A stretch of DNA of 64,000 nucleotides from Diprion similis (lineage: Eukaryota; Arthropoda; Insecta; Hymenoptera; Diprionidae): contig NC_060114.1 in assembly GCF_021155765.1 (NCBI RefSeq), positions 9,357,501 to 9,421,500 of the forward strand, read 5' to 3'. Shown piece after piece: positions 44,021 through 58,033 of this stretch; the first letter of the stretch is position 1, and the number at the start of each line of letters is the position of its first letter. Under the pieces are notes generated by a model, which saw only the letters and a list, made by a program, of their open reading frames with translations, had not been told where the DNA came from and did not search any database. A program made the position numbers and the translations under genes.

Positions 44021-46884
44021 TTACGATTCCAGACTGCGGGAATCGCAAAATTGACTATATTATACTCATTTTCATGGATCAGTGTCCGTACCTTAGGAAA
44101 TTCAACACGATAATTGCGCCCGCACGTAGGCGACTGAAGATCGCTCAGCGACGTACCCGCCTGCATTTAGGCAATTCGGTCGACTTTTGTCTCGAGCTAC
44201 TGCTCGTACATGTGTTAAATGAATGGTGAATATTCTATGGTGTCATCACTCGAAATTACCCTATTCATATACATTATACTGAATAAATAATCTCATGCTG
44301 TCGAAAAAAATGCCCACCATACAACTTGGTTGCTGATATGCAATGGGTATAGATATAATACTGCAAGCTTTTGCCCCCCGCCGTAAAGTGCAACATTCCT
44401 GGAGTATGGTGCGATGAATAAGTCGAGCGAAGGTTCGGTCGCTGAGGTCGTAGGTCGGCGGAGTAGAGACAACAGCTGTTCCGCCCACGCTCCAACCCCT
44501 CGACGTAGTAATACTCCTCGTACTACACATCGAAGCCCACGCTTACGCCTACGCTTACGCGGCTGCACGACGCCGCGGCGTCGCGGTCGTATAATATAAT
44601 TTGTGAACCGGTATAGAGAGAGAGAGTTGGCCGAGCGACAGCTGGATTTCCAAATTATCCATGCGCGAAATCATGACATAATTCGCATTCCCGTGTGCAG
44701 TGTAGCGTCAGTTACCGAAACGAAAAAAATCTGGCACACCATAGTAGGTGTGTTGGTACAGGGTATAGGGATAGCCGTGTACACGCGATGCTGGTCAGCC
44801 TTGCGTGATGATGTCTAGTATAACGCCTGCCTCGTTCACGGATTAAGCAAAGTTAACCGCGGAGCGTGACGGAAACACAAGTGTGTATAGCTTGCTTAAA
44901 ACATAACATTGAACAGGTTTGTAGAAAGAGGAGTCGTGAAAGGAAAAGTTAGTTTAGCCAGGAATATTTAAGATTGATCCAGCTATATCCTATGGCTTAC
45001 ACGACCCCGACATACACTCTTCTCCTACGAAGGGGTGTTCCAATCGTGCGCACGAGCTTTTGACTTATTCTTCAACTTCGTATATTCATAAGAAAAAGAA
45101 GAAAAAAATCTCTGGAAGGAAAGACTCTCACGGAGAGCGATCAACGCGTGCTCATGATTCTGAGCATACAATAAGAAGCATCCCGAAAATGTTTGTGAAA
45201 CAATTCTGCACCACGTGTGACGCCCACTGAAACACGTTGCACAGCACGTGCGAGTGCATATAGCCATATCCAAATTCCGGAAAATTTCTCTCAAAACCGG
45301 TAAAATATACTTTCCGGTCGGAACACCCTGTATATCGATCGCAAAGGACCTACCCCCTGTGGACATACATATACCTCGATAGCGGTTGGCGACGGTGTCG
45401 GGCTGCCGCGTAGGGAAGATGTATAGCCGGGAGGATTGGGAGGGAGCCAGGGAGGAGAGGTAACGGTGGATATTACTGAACTCGATTCGATTTTCGATAC
45501 GTATTGGCCAGTAGTGTGCTTCTTCCCCTCTCACACGCCCAGGTGTACATGTCTGTGGTATAGATTGGTCATCAAATACCACGCACACGTGCAGCCTCCA
45601 TCTGAGGAATTTGGTTTTATCCTCAGAGCTTGCACCTACGCCGGCAACACGCAACGCTCCTCTACAAAAGGCACCAAACGACCGGCAAACACCGGACGAA
45701 GAAAGCACTGGCCGATATACATACCTATACTATAGGTACATATATCGTACATTAATAGTATAGGCATTTATAACTGGTATGCAGGAACGGGCCGGAGGCG
45801 GGTGGGAGATGACCTAGAGATGTCACTGGGTTAGCGTGCCCAGGGGCCATCCATAACCCTGGAGATATACCCGCACCCCCTGCCGCCTATTCCAGAGCAT
45901 AGATACGCTCGCCAGTCATCTGTTTTATGATTGTACCCGCCACTCGCCCGCCTACACCCTCGGCACTTGCGAATACATAATACATGATGCAGGGGCAGCG
46001 TGTGTCGCACCCGCTCCGCTTGCACGTTTCCCTCGAATTGCGCCGTACAATTCGAGGAACGGAGATGTTGGCGGTCGGCCCGAGTCTTCCGAATCCGCAT
46101 TGTCAGTCACGCGTCGAACGAGCTCCTCTACGTGCTCGCTCGGTAAAATACGACCCCGTACGTACGTACGTACATACACGGATGTAAATATGTAACATGT
46201 ATCACGAGGGCACGTGTAGGTATACGTACGTGACTTTGCGCGCCGAACGGCCACCGTTGCGATTACGTACGCATGTGCTTAATTTATGTACGTCGGTAGG
46301 CCGCCCGGATGATCCGTATAACTTAACACCGGTGCCGCAGATATTCCGAGCAGTCAGCGAAATGTTTAACAATGCAAAATCCCAACCCTCTGGCACACAA
46401 CGTACAGGTATTAACTTTACGCGGAAGTTTCGCATCAACGGCTGATTAGGCGGAACGTATACGGAACGGGGGGACCACGTGGTGAAATCTACCGCAGACG
46501 TGGCAGCAGCCAGCAGGATTCGTCAGCACAATTTCGATTCGGTTGGACAGAGATAAACAAAAATACAGTAATCCTTGCTTTATTCGTATCTCTCCCGCGT
46601 CATTCGTGTGTGCAAAAGCTGATGTGCGGGATTATACGATGCAGATACCCCGGCGGATTCCATCCAACTGAATTGGTACCGATCGAAGTTAGACTGACAT
46701 TTGATTTCCATTATACTTAGATTTTACGGTGTAGTTAAGAATTTTTTACACTTTACTTTCGCTGTAATCGCATTAAAAGCATACGAAAGTCCGACCGAAA
46801 AATCACTAGAATAAAAATTATGTGTTTATTTTTAACCACTTTTTATTGATAATTTGAAATAAAATGCCAAAACAATAAAAAAAA

Positions 46885-46960
46885 AAAAAACGCCGAGATT
46901 TCAACCTGGGTCGACAGCGTGCCAAGTTACAAATGTCAGAGGTATATATCCAGTGTAAAA
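46885..46960 (-). repeat. possible tRNA-derived SINE remnant
   Basis: On the minus strand a tRNA-like B box (CCAGGTTGAAATC) is followed by CTCGGCG and a T-run, and upstream sequence resembles a degenerate tRNA half. I could not fold a full cloverleaf. Weak call. Confidence 0.2.
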
Positions 46961-47509
46961 AGGCGTCGCCCGAAAATTTTCTCCGAAGCTAAGGCTTCTT
47001 GAAAAAAATGCGGTTAGTCTGGTACTCGGAAAAGGTCCCTCGTCAATATACTTGAGACCCATCAAACCCCCTTGTTAGTCAAATTAGTAAGTGATTTGAA
47101 GATCGCCAGTGGATGAAATTAGTGATATTTTGGTGATACCAGAGTGGATTTTTCGAGTATAATTTTGGTGAAACCGCAGTGACAAAATGTCACAACTACA
47201 CCGAAGAATTTAGTGAAATTTGAGCGAATTATTAGAATATCACTCTAATATCACTGGTTTTAATCTTCACTGAAAAAACACTCTGATATCACGGTCGAAC
47301 CAAATCTGCTAGGGTACCCACCCAAGTTGTCGGGCGTTGAACATGCAGAATTTTCGTACGTGTGTGCAACTATAACGTTTGCCAAACCACTAGTCAGTCA
47401 GCCGTGATCAAATTCGAATTATAACTTTCTGCATACACATGATGAAACAAGTGTTACATTCACAGGTGAATATTGTACGCTGGATCGCCGCATGGATTTG
47501 ACAGCATGC

Positions 47510-47532
47510 GGGGGGGGGGGGGGGGGGGGGGG
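47510..47532 (+). repeat. poly-G tract, 23 G
   Basis: An uninterrupted run of 23 G in otherwise balanced sequence. It is G-quadruplex-capable and prone to length error in sequencing. Confidence 0.9.
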
Positions 47533-50340
47533 ATCTAGCGGATTCACGTTTCTATCAACCTTCACACGTACACACGTATGGCTGTGCCGCGCGATACTGC
47601 GGATACTTTGCGGCTCGAACTTTTTCTCGAACCGCGGCGGGTGTCAGAGCCAGGGCCCTTGCTGCACATCTACATACACACCATGGCAGTGATACGGGGT
47701 GTATTCCTACGTCCGCACCGTATTATCATCACTTGACGAGTCTCCCGGGCCGCCGGCTAATTGCTCGAGTAATTTACACACCTACGGGATTTACACACGC
47801 AATGCACATGTGTGTATTGGGCTAGCGGCGATAAGGCGAAAAGCATTCCTCGGCAAATAACGACGGTGATAAAGTACGTTGCATTCTTGTATACTTGGGC
47901 AACGGTGGCAAGGCACAAGCAAAGATTATTGTTCTGATCCACTTGTGCAAGGAGCGACACACCTATTCCTACATTCCTGTAGTGCCGTTTAAAAACAATA
48001 AGGAGCCTGCCAGAGGGGCAGTAGCCCTTGACCCGGTTAACTCAAGTGACCCAAATATTGACCCCGTCCGTTCGCGGCGCGACGCGATCCCGGATTTACG
48101 TATCCCCACCTCCTAGTTGAGGTGTGCAAGCAGATTTACAGATTTTCCGTCTTTTTCTCGCCATACCTCTGACGAGACACCCGGTGGAAATTAGTGACAA
48201 GTGTTATAGCAGGACATAGCAGGACACTGATAAATGTGTACCTCACTGTCACGAATTTTATGGTGATATTACACATTTACTACAACCTATCACATTGTCT
48301 ATCACAATCTATTTGTCCTGTATATTGGTCATCCAAATAGCACTATGCTAATTTAGTGGGTATTTTGAATTGAATTTGTACCGGAATACTCTCCATGCGT
48401 TGTGCATACTCAATGAAGTCTGTCAAAAATACCCGGTACGTAATTCTTTTGCAGTACAGGCCAACATTCTAATTAACTACTCGCAAGAGAGGCACGAAAG
48501 TGGAAGCAAGTCGTTTGTGAGTGCCGTGAGTAGCCAGGCACTCCTGAACCAGTCCCATATCTCACCAACGTATGAAATATGTGTCGCGAATCGCAAGGGA
48601 GTACAGGCAGGCACATCTAGGTTAGCGCGACCGGGTGTACCTGCGAGTGGCATCGTTTCACGCGGCACAGAAGGAAATCAGGATGCGATCTATCAAGCCG
48701 GCAGTCGGCGTGACGGGATAGAACAGAGACGACGGGCGCGTGATTTTTTTCCCCGCCTACCATGCGGTATCTCCGAGTCGACCCAGAGCCTCGACGCGGC
48801 ACGCGATCTCCGGCGGGTGCCTGTATGCGGGCAACCGGTGAGGCATCGATGTGTAGCGGTGGTAGGCAGTCAGGGATAGGCCCGTTTGCATCCCCCGATG
48901 ACGCGGCGCCGGGGGTGTAGAGGATACGATAGATTAACCTGGTTAGATAATCATCCGCCCCGTACAGACGTGTAGACGTAATTCTATTCGTGGCACACAT
49001 CTGAGTTGTGCGCCGGGCGGCACATGCACGCAAAAACCCGCTCCCCGCAGTTTAGAACCGGCGAGTAGTTTGTCTGACGGCGGTTAACTCCGCATATACC
49101 TATATACCTACCTACCTGTACCAGAGTGGACGCCGACTTAATTTCCTTCCAGGGCCACTTAAACACGTTACGTTACCGCGATGGATACCATCGTCTCGTG
49201 CTCCCCCAATCCACACACCCTACACGCCGCCTACTCTACACTGGACCGAATTCCTTGACGCTGGCAAAATTTAAGATCAGACAGGGTCGAGGATTTCGAG
49301 AACACCCTCAGCTAGCACTCTAACTAGCTGTGGGAAAATATTATAACAAATTGGATCTTCTAACGTGGAAAGTTTTCGCCTCACTGGTGAACCTCTTACC
49401 CTCCATTTTCCCTCTTCCCGCACGATGCTCTGCTATATTTCCTCCCATCTCCCGGCATTCTCACGTATACAATAAGTCTGCATTAATGAGACGAATTTTC
49501 ACGGGAACGAGACAGGTAGGGTGGGTGCTGAGGGCAAAGAGCGAGAGAGGGCTGATTGAATGATGCTTCTATACTGCGCGCGGGCCATCCGACGGTGGTG
49601 GTTTCTCCGGGGAACAGCCACCGGCTCAATATATACATATTACACGCTGTGATAATACATGCGCATGAATATATGTACCTATAAGCACAGGTACGCTCGT
49701 CTGCACATCGTCTGTGTACGGAGCATTCAGCTGGCCGCTATTGTGTGTTGTATAACGCCTAAAATATACTGCCTGTAGCAACACCATTACATTGTTACAT
49801 ACTGTATACCGCGCTGGCTCTATTATTATACTCAATTATCGCTGCCCTACGCCGCTCGACACACATACCTACGTATGTATGTACATACGTATAGCACGTA
49901 GATTTCCGGAAATATTAATTTTATTTGTTCGACCAGTCTGCCTCGTACACACGGCCACGTATTTATAGTGAAACTATACTCTCAACCGCAGCGTGCAGCG
50001 AAGTTCCGAAAGCGTTATTGTCTTTGCAATGTGGCGGGTAATTCTGCACTTGAATAAAATCAAAACTGTAAATCAAGTCTATTTCTCATTCCTTCTTCTT
50101 TTCGCCGCATTGGTATGAATGTTATTATAGCTACAGGTTTATCTAAAGTGCGGGCGATATCAGTTTGCGATTCGACTCGCAATCACTTTAACGTAATCGT
50201 TCCGAACAACAGCAGGATCGGAAAAAACCACAACTAAAACGATCAAGATTCTTGTCTACAACGATTTATGATTAGATCTAACTATCAGAACGAGAATTAC
50301 AGGCATCGAACATAACGACACAACAACGACTACAGACTCG

Positions 50341-52509
50341 GTTTATACGATAATCGTAAATTCGAGTCGAGATGGCGTGGTGTTTACGCGATGAAAAAAA
50401 GCCTGCCGATCGGTCCGAGAAACTTACGCGGGTCGGTGGATTGTACAATTCGCCCGAGGACGACGTGGTCGGGTCGAGTTCGGGTCAGCCGGCAGGCAGG
50501 ACGTTCGGTGCGCCCGCGCCGTGCCGGGCCGGGCCAGGCAACCCGCGTCGCCCCGCCGCCGTCCGCGTGCCCTTATCGAGGCTTCCCTCCTCTTCCTCTC
50601 CCCGACCCCAGGCTCGCGTAAATAATTAACGAGCAATTTTTAATCTTTTCAACCTTATCTTTCACCGCGCGGTAAATTATGCAGCCAACCACGCATACCT
50701 TATCCCTCGGCGATCCTCCTGCACGCTTAAACGACGTTCCGAGAGTGAAAGAGCAGACGAGGGAGGCGGTGGGGGCTCGCCGAGCCAGGCTTTATACACA
50801 CAAGTGTACGCGAGCCTATATCTCCCTGAACCACGCACCGAGATCTAGCCGGAGTTCTTCACGCAATCTATTTCGTGTTCCGGCTAATTTCATTTTTATT
50901 ACCGGCTCGGTTGTAATGCTGCATAATTTAACTGTCTAATTTATTTCGGACGTTCCTGATTGACGAGCAGATTATACACTTGCATATGCAAGCCATTCAA
51001 AGGTGGACTTGCATTCTTTTTCGCAAATCTCACCCAATATTGATATTAGAGAATAAATTTTAACGGGACAGCAGCTAGTCTGCATGCATGTATGCAGTAC
51101 CTCGGTAAAATGTTTGTTAGAAATTATTTAATCGTCGGGGAGGGAATATACCGTGTATGTATGTACAATGCAGGGGAGAAAGGTGGATGCAGGCTTTCCG
51201 TACAGGCAGGTATAGGTGCATGCATCTATTCTATCCTATTTTCGATGCAGCAGCTCAGGGGGAGAAGGCCAGGTAGTCTATAGAAGCCGTGAATAGCGAA
51301 GGATGAAAGATAAAGTTCGAGTGCAGTCCGAGTGTTATAGGATGCAGTACTCGGCGACTCGATGACAATTAAGGCAAGTGGATGCCGGATGGAGGTGGGT
51401 ACGTGATAAACGTCCCATCGAGTCGTGCAGGCAAAAGCCGAGTACGCGGGGTTGAACTGAGGCGAAGGTGTGGTTGCGCACCTAATCGTGCACCATGTAA
51501 AACAAAACAGATGCTTGAATACGAAACGGAACAGCAACTGAATGAAACATAAGGAAAATAGGAAGGAGTCGTCACCTGGCAACAGCTGATCCTGGGCGAC
51601 GGTTCACCGGAACGTCGGGCGCGACGGTACGGGGAGAACGACGACGCGACCTGGGGTGGTCGGGCCGCCCTGCGACTCGCCCGGGGATGATTTTTTCGCC
51701 CCGCCGGGGGAAACCACGGGTGTCTTTCCAAGGGTTGCCCCCGGGTGGCAGGGATCGCGGGGTCCTGGTACTCGACCGGGGCCGCGGGGTTTTATCTGCA
51801 GGGACGTCGACGAAAGATGCGGGAGCGAAAACGGCGGACGGGCGAGACTGGCGCGAAGGGGGTAGACCGGGTGTTCGGGCCACACTGACTGCGGAGAGAG
51901 CGAACCTCCGGGCTTCCACCCCCGAACCTCCCCTCGGCATCGCCGCCCGCTCGCTCTCTCACTCTCTCTCTTTCTCTTTTCTCTCTCTCTCTCTTTTTCT
52001 CTCCCCTTCTCCGTTTCTCTCTCTTCTCTCTTTCTTTCTCTCTCCAGCACCATCTCGCCGTGGCTCCTCCGTCTCCCTCCTACCCGCTCTTGCGCCCATC
52101 AACGCCGAAGCGATTGCGTACGAATCGCACCCTCTTCGTACCAACCAGCCCCCAAACGACAGCGCCTCTGCCGCCGGCGCGGCAAGGTCCACGTCGAACC
52201 TCGGGATGGGTTTGAAGGCTCGGAAGGACTTCCGCGGCATCGCCATCCCCTGCAGGGGAAAGTCCGAGGAGGCGTGACGCGTTTTATACGGCTGTCGCGC
52301 GGTGCTGCTGGCACGCGTGCTACGGAGGCCAGCCTCACCCCCGAAACGAGCGAAGGTGAGGCAGGGTGGACAGGGTGGATCTTAGGGGGCCACCCTCGAA
52401 GCCAAGGTCGAGGCGCTACCCACGGTGCCGCGAGACTTCCGGTATCGGAAGCGAGACACATGTCGTGTGTGCGGCGTACTCGGCGGAGTTACGGAACTGT
52501 AGGGTGAGC

Positions 52510-52540
<31 letters not shown>
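50341..52540. other. GC/CpG-rich block with CT and GA microsatellites
   Basis: Two GC-rich parts (50370-50620 and 51570-52460) contrast with the AT-rich surroundings. Between 51950 and 52046 there is a nearly pure pyrimidine CT tract on the plus strand, and a GA repeat at 52508-52535. The longest open frame (51687-52277, +) crosses the CT tract and encodes Ser/Leu/Phe runs, so it is probably chance. A promoter or CpG-rich first exon of an uncharacterised transcript is possible. Confidence 0.4.
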
Positions 52541-54458
52541 TTATCCGTCAGACATACCAGCAACGCGTGTACACGCTTATAACGGGGCGTTATTAAAATT
52601 ATACGAATGTACGTTATATCTCGACTTGACGTAGAACGTGAATTATCGGATGAGATCGGTAAAAGTTTATCCAGTTATACGCATGTTCTGCACATGGATT
52701 TGAAATAATTGAAACAATGCACGATGCAGATAACGAAAGCATACCCGTTGTCGCGATATTGTTATAACGATTGAATTTTTCTTGTCACATTTGACCGAGA
52801 TACCGATCGTTTTGATTCGCGCCGCGCTTTGATGCCTGTATACTCGCGATCGTAATTACACGATATACCTATATCTAGAGTACGTTGTTGTGTATATATT
52901 TGCGATACCGGCGTTTATCTCAATCATCCGTACATTCGTACGGCGCTAATTGGCAATCGCCAATTAACGATCCATCCCATTTGCGAGCCGCAACCCTCAT
53001 CACTCGTTCCGCGATCTGAATTCGCATTTCGCGAAACGCGTTTGCTGCTTCAGCGATGTGTTCTTCAGGAGAACCGCGAGCGTGAAAAAGAAAAGGAACT
53101 CGCGAACATGCGGTACCTCTCCCTATAATGCACATATATGGCATGAACCTTATATAAGATCGGTTATATTAGACGGCAAAAGAGTTGGATAAATTATAGC
53201 CGCCTAGCGAGCATTAATTATCGGGGCAGGGAACGAGACGGTTTATTTACACAGGGTTGGCACAGGCCTGTGTGTATAATGTACCTCGTTTACACGAGGA
53301 GAGTTGGCACCAAATTCGATCGCAAGCCAGGGTCGATACTCAAGTGCGACCCAGGCAGGAACCGATTCAAGCTTGTGGCTCTCCTGCTAGCGGGGTGAAG
53401 GGAGAATGGATTTTGCGTCTCGTTATGCTGAGTGGCATTGAAAAAATTGTCACGTACATAAAAGAAAACTCCTCGCGACTTGCGGGCGGACGAGGGGAGC
53501 AATCTCTGCAGTCTCAGGTTGGTGAACTTCCGGGGAGAAAGAGAGGAGTTGCGATTAATTGTCGCATATTGTGATCGTTCAGATGGCTGTCGGGCCGAGA
53601 TAAGCGACAGATGGATATCTCACCCTCAGGTGCGTGATTATGATCGTGTCGCAGGACGTGTGTATATATATATGGGGGAATATCGTTCAGCGAACCAGCA
53701 GTGCATGCCTGTGGTTACAACGCTACGAATCCCGCGTGAGTATAATAGTAGGACTCAATTCGTTAGCAAATATCGTTTATAGACGGTCGGGTTTGCTGTC
53801 AAAGTTCCCGTACGCGCCTTGGTTGGACCTTAGTTGTTTGTTTCATTGCAGTGGGAAAAAATCGAATTCCGGTTCTATGAAAATCTCTACTCTCGTCTAT
53901 CAGTTTTTAAATACCCTGTGAATGATTCCCGAAGCTTTGACACGTTCATCGCGGTATAACTTAGATTGTGGGATTATTTTACGATCGTAAACGACCCTCC
54001 AAAGCGTTGCAAGAATTTTGCTCGGTTATAATTCAGGGAGGAAGATTCGGGTCGATATTTCAGTTTGTAAACTGGGACGGGCTACCGTCGTCCATCAGGT
54101 TTATGCCCATATGCTATATTATATGTACCTTGACATCAAAGAAATCTGATACGCGTTCTCCATATCCCATTCGGTACGTGAGTAGGACCGAACGCGAAAA
54201 CTACTTGAGAAACAATTATAGCGACATGTTATAGATGATCGATATGAAGAAATCAATTCAACCGATCTAAACGCGCATTGAGCCTGATTAGTCCGAGCAA
54301 TCAAGTCTCAATTAGATATGGAATTACGATACATGCGCATAACTGTGAGATGATCAGTGATAAGAATTGTTCGTTCAGAAACCGGCTCCCTCCTCCCTTA
54401 CAGCCCAGACGATTATTTTCATTACTTAATTTTATCAAATCAATTTCTACGCAGAGAC
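52541..54458. other. non-coding stretch upstream of the JHBP-family gene
   Basis: No coding sequence is recognised. A 5' non-coding exon of the next gene should lie here, since its first coding exon starts at a splice acceptor (CTACGCAG ending at 54454). Confidence 0.45.
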
Positions 54459-55761
54459 ATGAAATTTTACGGCATAGTTGTCTTCTTGGCGTTTGCCGCC
54501 TTTGCTCAGGGAGTGCCCCATAATGGTAAGTCCAGATCGGTTCAGTTCATTACGTTATAATTTGCAATCCAAATAAAATGCGATAAATCAAAGTAATTAA
54601 GTAAACGGTAATATGATTTTTGCGTTGACTTATCAACAGGGAGAACGAAGCGTTCGATTAGCGATAATCTGGAGACGTTGGTCGAGAGCATTCAGGCGTT
54701 AGCGTCCGAAGTTAACGAAGACTTGGGAATCCCCGCCTTCGACCCCTTTACGGATGATTCTGTTGCAATTTCGATTAACCAGACTTTGGCAAAGTAAGTA
54801 AGACCTTAGCCGCATCCTGATTACCGTTTACATTCTTGGCCGATGTAATGAAAATTGATTTCGTTTTACGCAGACTTGAAGGTGAACTGACCGACTTGAA
54901 TATCGACGGTCTGTCGGACTTCTCGATCGACACATTGAAGTTCACTCTAATCGGACTCAAATTCACCTTCGCTTTCACCTGGCCCAATATTACCTTCAGC
55001 ACAGGATATTCGATCGACGGCACCGTTGCCAGCATTCTACCGATCTACGGTGATGGAAAAGCATCGTAAGTTTTGCACTCGTACGGTACATTGCTTAACA
55101 CCCTACGGAACTTATGAGGAGATTAAGATCCGCAAAGGAGAAAACAGAGAGAATACCGTTCTCCATGTTTTCTCTAAAGCATAATTGCATGCCGCGTTGA
55201 TGGCTGTTGGTAAAAAAGAATTCTGGTACGATCCTGCAATGCTTTTGTACCCTTGGCTGGGGTTTTCCTGCCCAAAAATCACCTAGAAAATTTTATCACC
55301 GACGCAGGATATCCAACTTGCGTAAAACAGCTTGACGCCTCGATTGTATGTTACAGTGGTGAGATAACCAACCTGGCCGTTTCCGGAACGGTTGCGATAT
55401 CCGTTAAGAATTCGTACCTGTACCTTAAATCTATGAGCAGCGCGGTCAGTTTAGACGACCTCGATGTAAGTGAATAATGGGTTTTTATGCCCGTATAAGG
55501 AAAGCCATACCCGTTTTTAACAGAGTTCGTGTTTTCTTTCGTTTATGACGATTTTTTTCACAGATCCAACTTTCTGGACTCCTGAACAACGACGACGCAT
55601 CGGCTCTTATTGCGGCCGTGATCAGCGACACAGTTCCACAGATCCTCGTGGACTTCCAGGATGTGATCTCTGATACTGTCAACACCGCTGTCACCGAGTA
55701 TGTCGACGACTACCTCGGTAGCATGACGTTGGCTGAACTGCTGGCACTCATCGGGAGCTAA
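54459..55761 (+). CDS. JHBP/takeout-family secreted protein, 239 aa
   Basis: Exons 54459-54525, 54640-54793, 54874-55065, 55357-55465 and 55564-55761 total 720 nt in phase. A signal peptide covers about residues 1-17, followed by RTKRS (24-28), a possible dibasic processing site. The body follows the haemolymph juvenile-hormone-binding family: FDPFTDDSVAISIN, then INGL-like LNIDGLSDFSIDTL, a GYSIDGTV strand, LPIYGDGKASG, a second strand block and amphipathic C-terminal helices (ILVDFQDVISDTVNTAV). The fold is a hydrophobic-ligand-binding wrapped helix. The deduced mature chain has no cysteine at all, whereas classical members have an N-terminal disulphide. N-glycosylation sequons NQT and NIT are present. 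Ligand unknown; small lipophilic carrier inferred from the family. Confidence 0.78.
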
Positions 55762-55862
55762 ATTAATTTCCCATGATCTGCGGGTACTTGGTCGAAATTT
55801 CGATGCAGGTCGTTGCATCAGTCAAGCACCAATCCACCTTTTGACTGCAGGAAATGTGTATG

Positions 55863-55868
55863 AATAAA
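55863..55868 (+). other. poly(A) signal AATAAA, JHBP-family gene
   Basis: Lies 102 bases after the stop codon, in an AATAAATAAATTGATG context. Confidence 0.65.
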
Positions 55869-57100
55869 TAAATTGATGAAAAAATATACATCCCCTTAGT
55901 TTAAATAAAATCCAGTTGAAACCAGAGAGTACGAGGTGCATCGGTTTCGCGGTAAAGACCATGAATTCGGTACTTCTATAACTGTGATGCATGGTTGCTT
56001 GCGGTGAGACGTTTGCGCTACGAGTATGTTTGGTTGCTCGCATCAGACGCTTATAACAAACGGAAATTTGACATTTAAAAATCTAATTCTGTTTATCTTG
56101 TGACTCCAAATGCTCCAAATTGAACGATTTGAGTCATAAACAATTGAACTTCCCGGTGTTCGTCTGATTTTCAGTCGCTAGATGGCCCATATCAAACCGA
56201 TTTTGTATTTATTCGGAAAGTGTTGAAAAAAAAAAACTCGTGGCTAATACAAGGTTCCGATTTTATCCTGTGTGCAAAATTGCTTGGATCCAGTCGACGG
56301 TGAGTCGTATTGAAATGTGTTTAGCCGCATCTGTTATTCAATTACAGCATCAACACTGATCGCGAGCACATCGCCTTATGAATGGCAACATGTCACTTAC
56401 AGCCCCTTATGACAGGCAATTTCTATATCTTTCATCTTAGTTCTTTTTCACACCGTGCGATGGCGGGACTAGTCAGTCCCTTGCGGAGGGCTCGTCGTAA
56501 AGTGAGTTGCGTTTGTGGTAGAATGAAAAAATACCGCAGATATGTGTGCGGCCGCTTTGCACTTCGGATGTAAGTAACAATTTCAGCTTAAGCTTCCCGG
56601 CTAATGAAATTACAGTGACTACCGTGCCATTACGTATTTTACGTGGAGATCACTAAAGTATGCAGTTCGAGTTGCAGCGCCTCTCACTGTCTATAATTTT
56701 CCCTTGAGAGACCGGTTTCGCGTGTTCCGCGGCGGAGGTAACTTCCATTTTTCATTTTCCTATATGAAAACCAAAAATGGAAATATAACTTACTGATTCT
56801 CACTTGCAACTTGCAACGGTTTTCCCATCGCCACAGCCAGTGAGGTTCATAAATTCTATACACGAACAGACAGCCGTCTGTTTCTCATAATTCCCCACTC
56901 GGCAGCGATCTCGCTCTATTGTATCGTGCCAACAATGAAATGCAGCCCGCGGGAGCCGGACCTCTTCGGGACGAATGGCGAACCCGAGCAGAGTGGGGTA
57001 AGGCGTGGGGATCGTCGCTTTGGTCTGACGTTTCGTTGGAACGAGGACGAGCCGAGCAGCCGCCAGTGCGAATACCCCCGGCGCGTGAAACCGGCAGTAC
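55869..57100. other. intergenic stretch
   Basis: No gene seen. Short open frames lack splice or domain support. Confidence 0.5.
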
Positions 57101-57742
57101 AGCCAGTCAGCCAGTCAGCCAGTACACCGCCGACTCTCGAAGTGTGAAGGTCGTTATCGTTCGAGTCGCAGAGACGAGCCGGCTAACAAGTTTCGATTTT
57201 GAGAGGTTGCGTGACGTCATAGGGCCATCGCGATCCGCGTCGTTGTTCCTTCATTGCGTGAATGTAATTAATTAACGGCAAAGAACACGTGACAAGCGTG
57301 CAGATTTCGTTACCGACGATTCCGCGGTATCGAGTGAAACTTCGGCGAGCCTTTCGCAGAACGATCGTAATCGTCCGAAAATAACGCATTTCCAACATCG
57401 CATCGTTACGCAGAAGTGAGAGGGGGGATCGGTCGTGTGCTCAGCCAAGCGATGCAGGTTACAGCTCCGTCGGTTGTCTGTGTTTTTCACTCGGCGCGGT
57501 GTGTTTAACGACAAATAGCGGACGAGAAGCGGCAAAACGTGCATAGAAACCGATGTGTATCCAGCGCATCCGTCGTCGTTAGGCATACATCAAGGTGGTC
57601 ACGTCCCTTCTTCTTCCCCGAGTGCACACCGGCGAAAAAGAATAAATAAAGCAGCCGGTCGTTCTCCCTCTGCGCGTGCACGGGGCGTGGGAAGGACCGA
57701 GATTAAATCTTGCCGACTGTCTTACCAATTAGACGCGAAGCG
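57101..57742 (+). other. probable 5' non-coding exon of the downstream Ig-type gene (left end uncertain)
   Basis: A moderately GC-rich stretch ending GCGAAGCG before a GTAAGTAG donor at 57743. It is placed 290 bases before the first coding exon. The transcription start is not determined. Confidence 0.35.
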
Positions 57743-58033
57743 GTAAGTAGTTGAACCAACCGCCCGGCTCTGTGTGTACACAAATTATAACCCCGCATCA
57801 ACACCGCGTGTCCAAAGAGGATAAGAAAAGTAAAAGGATATCCCGTACGGTCTGTCTAATACCAACCAGCCATCTACGTGGGTGAAATTCTGAAAATGTA
57901 AACTCCTCAGAGAATATAATAAAACTCGATACTCGGTGTTTGCGCGTTGGATGGTGAGAGGTGTGTGATTGAAAGAAAGAACGCGAGAGAGAGAGAGAGA
58001 CAAAGTGCCTGCATCGATCGAGCCTCGTTAAAG

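Noticed and set aside
45025-45708. 227-codon open frame on the minus strand upstream of ace-1
   Set aside because: No domain, signal or splice logic, mixed composition, and overlap with another open frame. Long chance frames occur in GC-balanced DNA.
48370-48879. 169-codon plus-strand frame
   Set aside because: No domain or splice context, and composition changes halfway.
51687-52277. 196-codon open frame on the plus strand
   Set aside because: It crosses a CT microsatellite that creates Ser/Leu/Phe runs, and sits in CpG-rich DNA where stops are rare.
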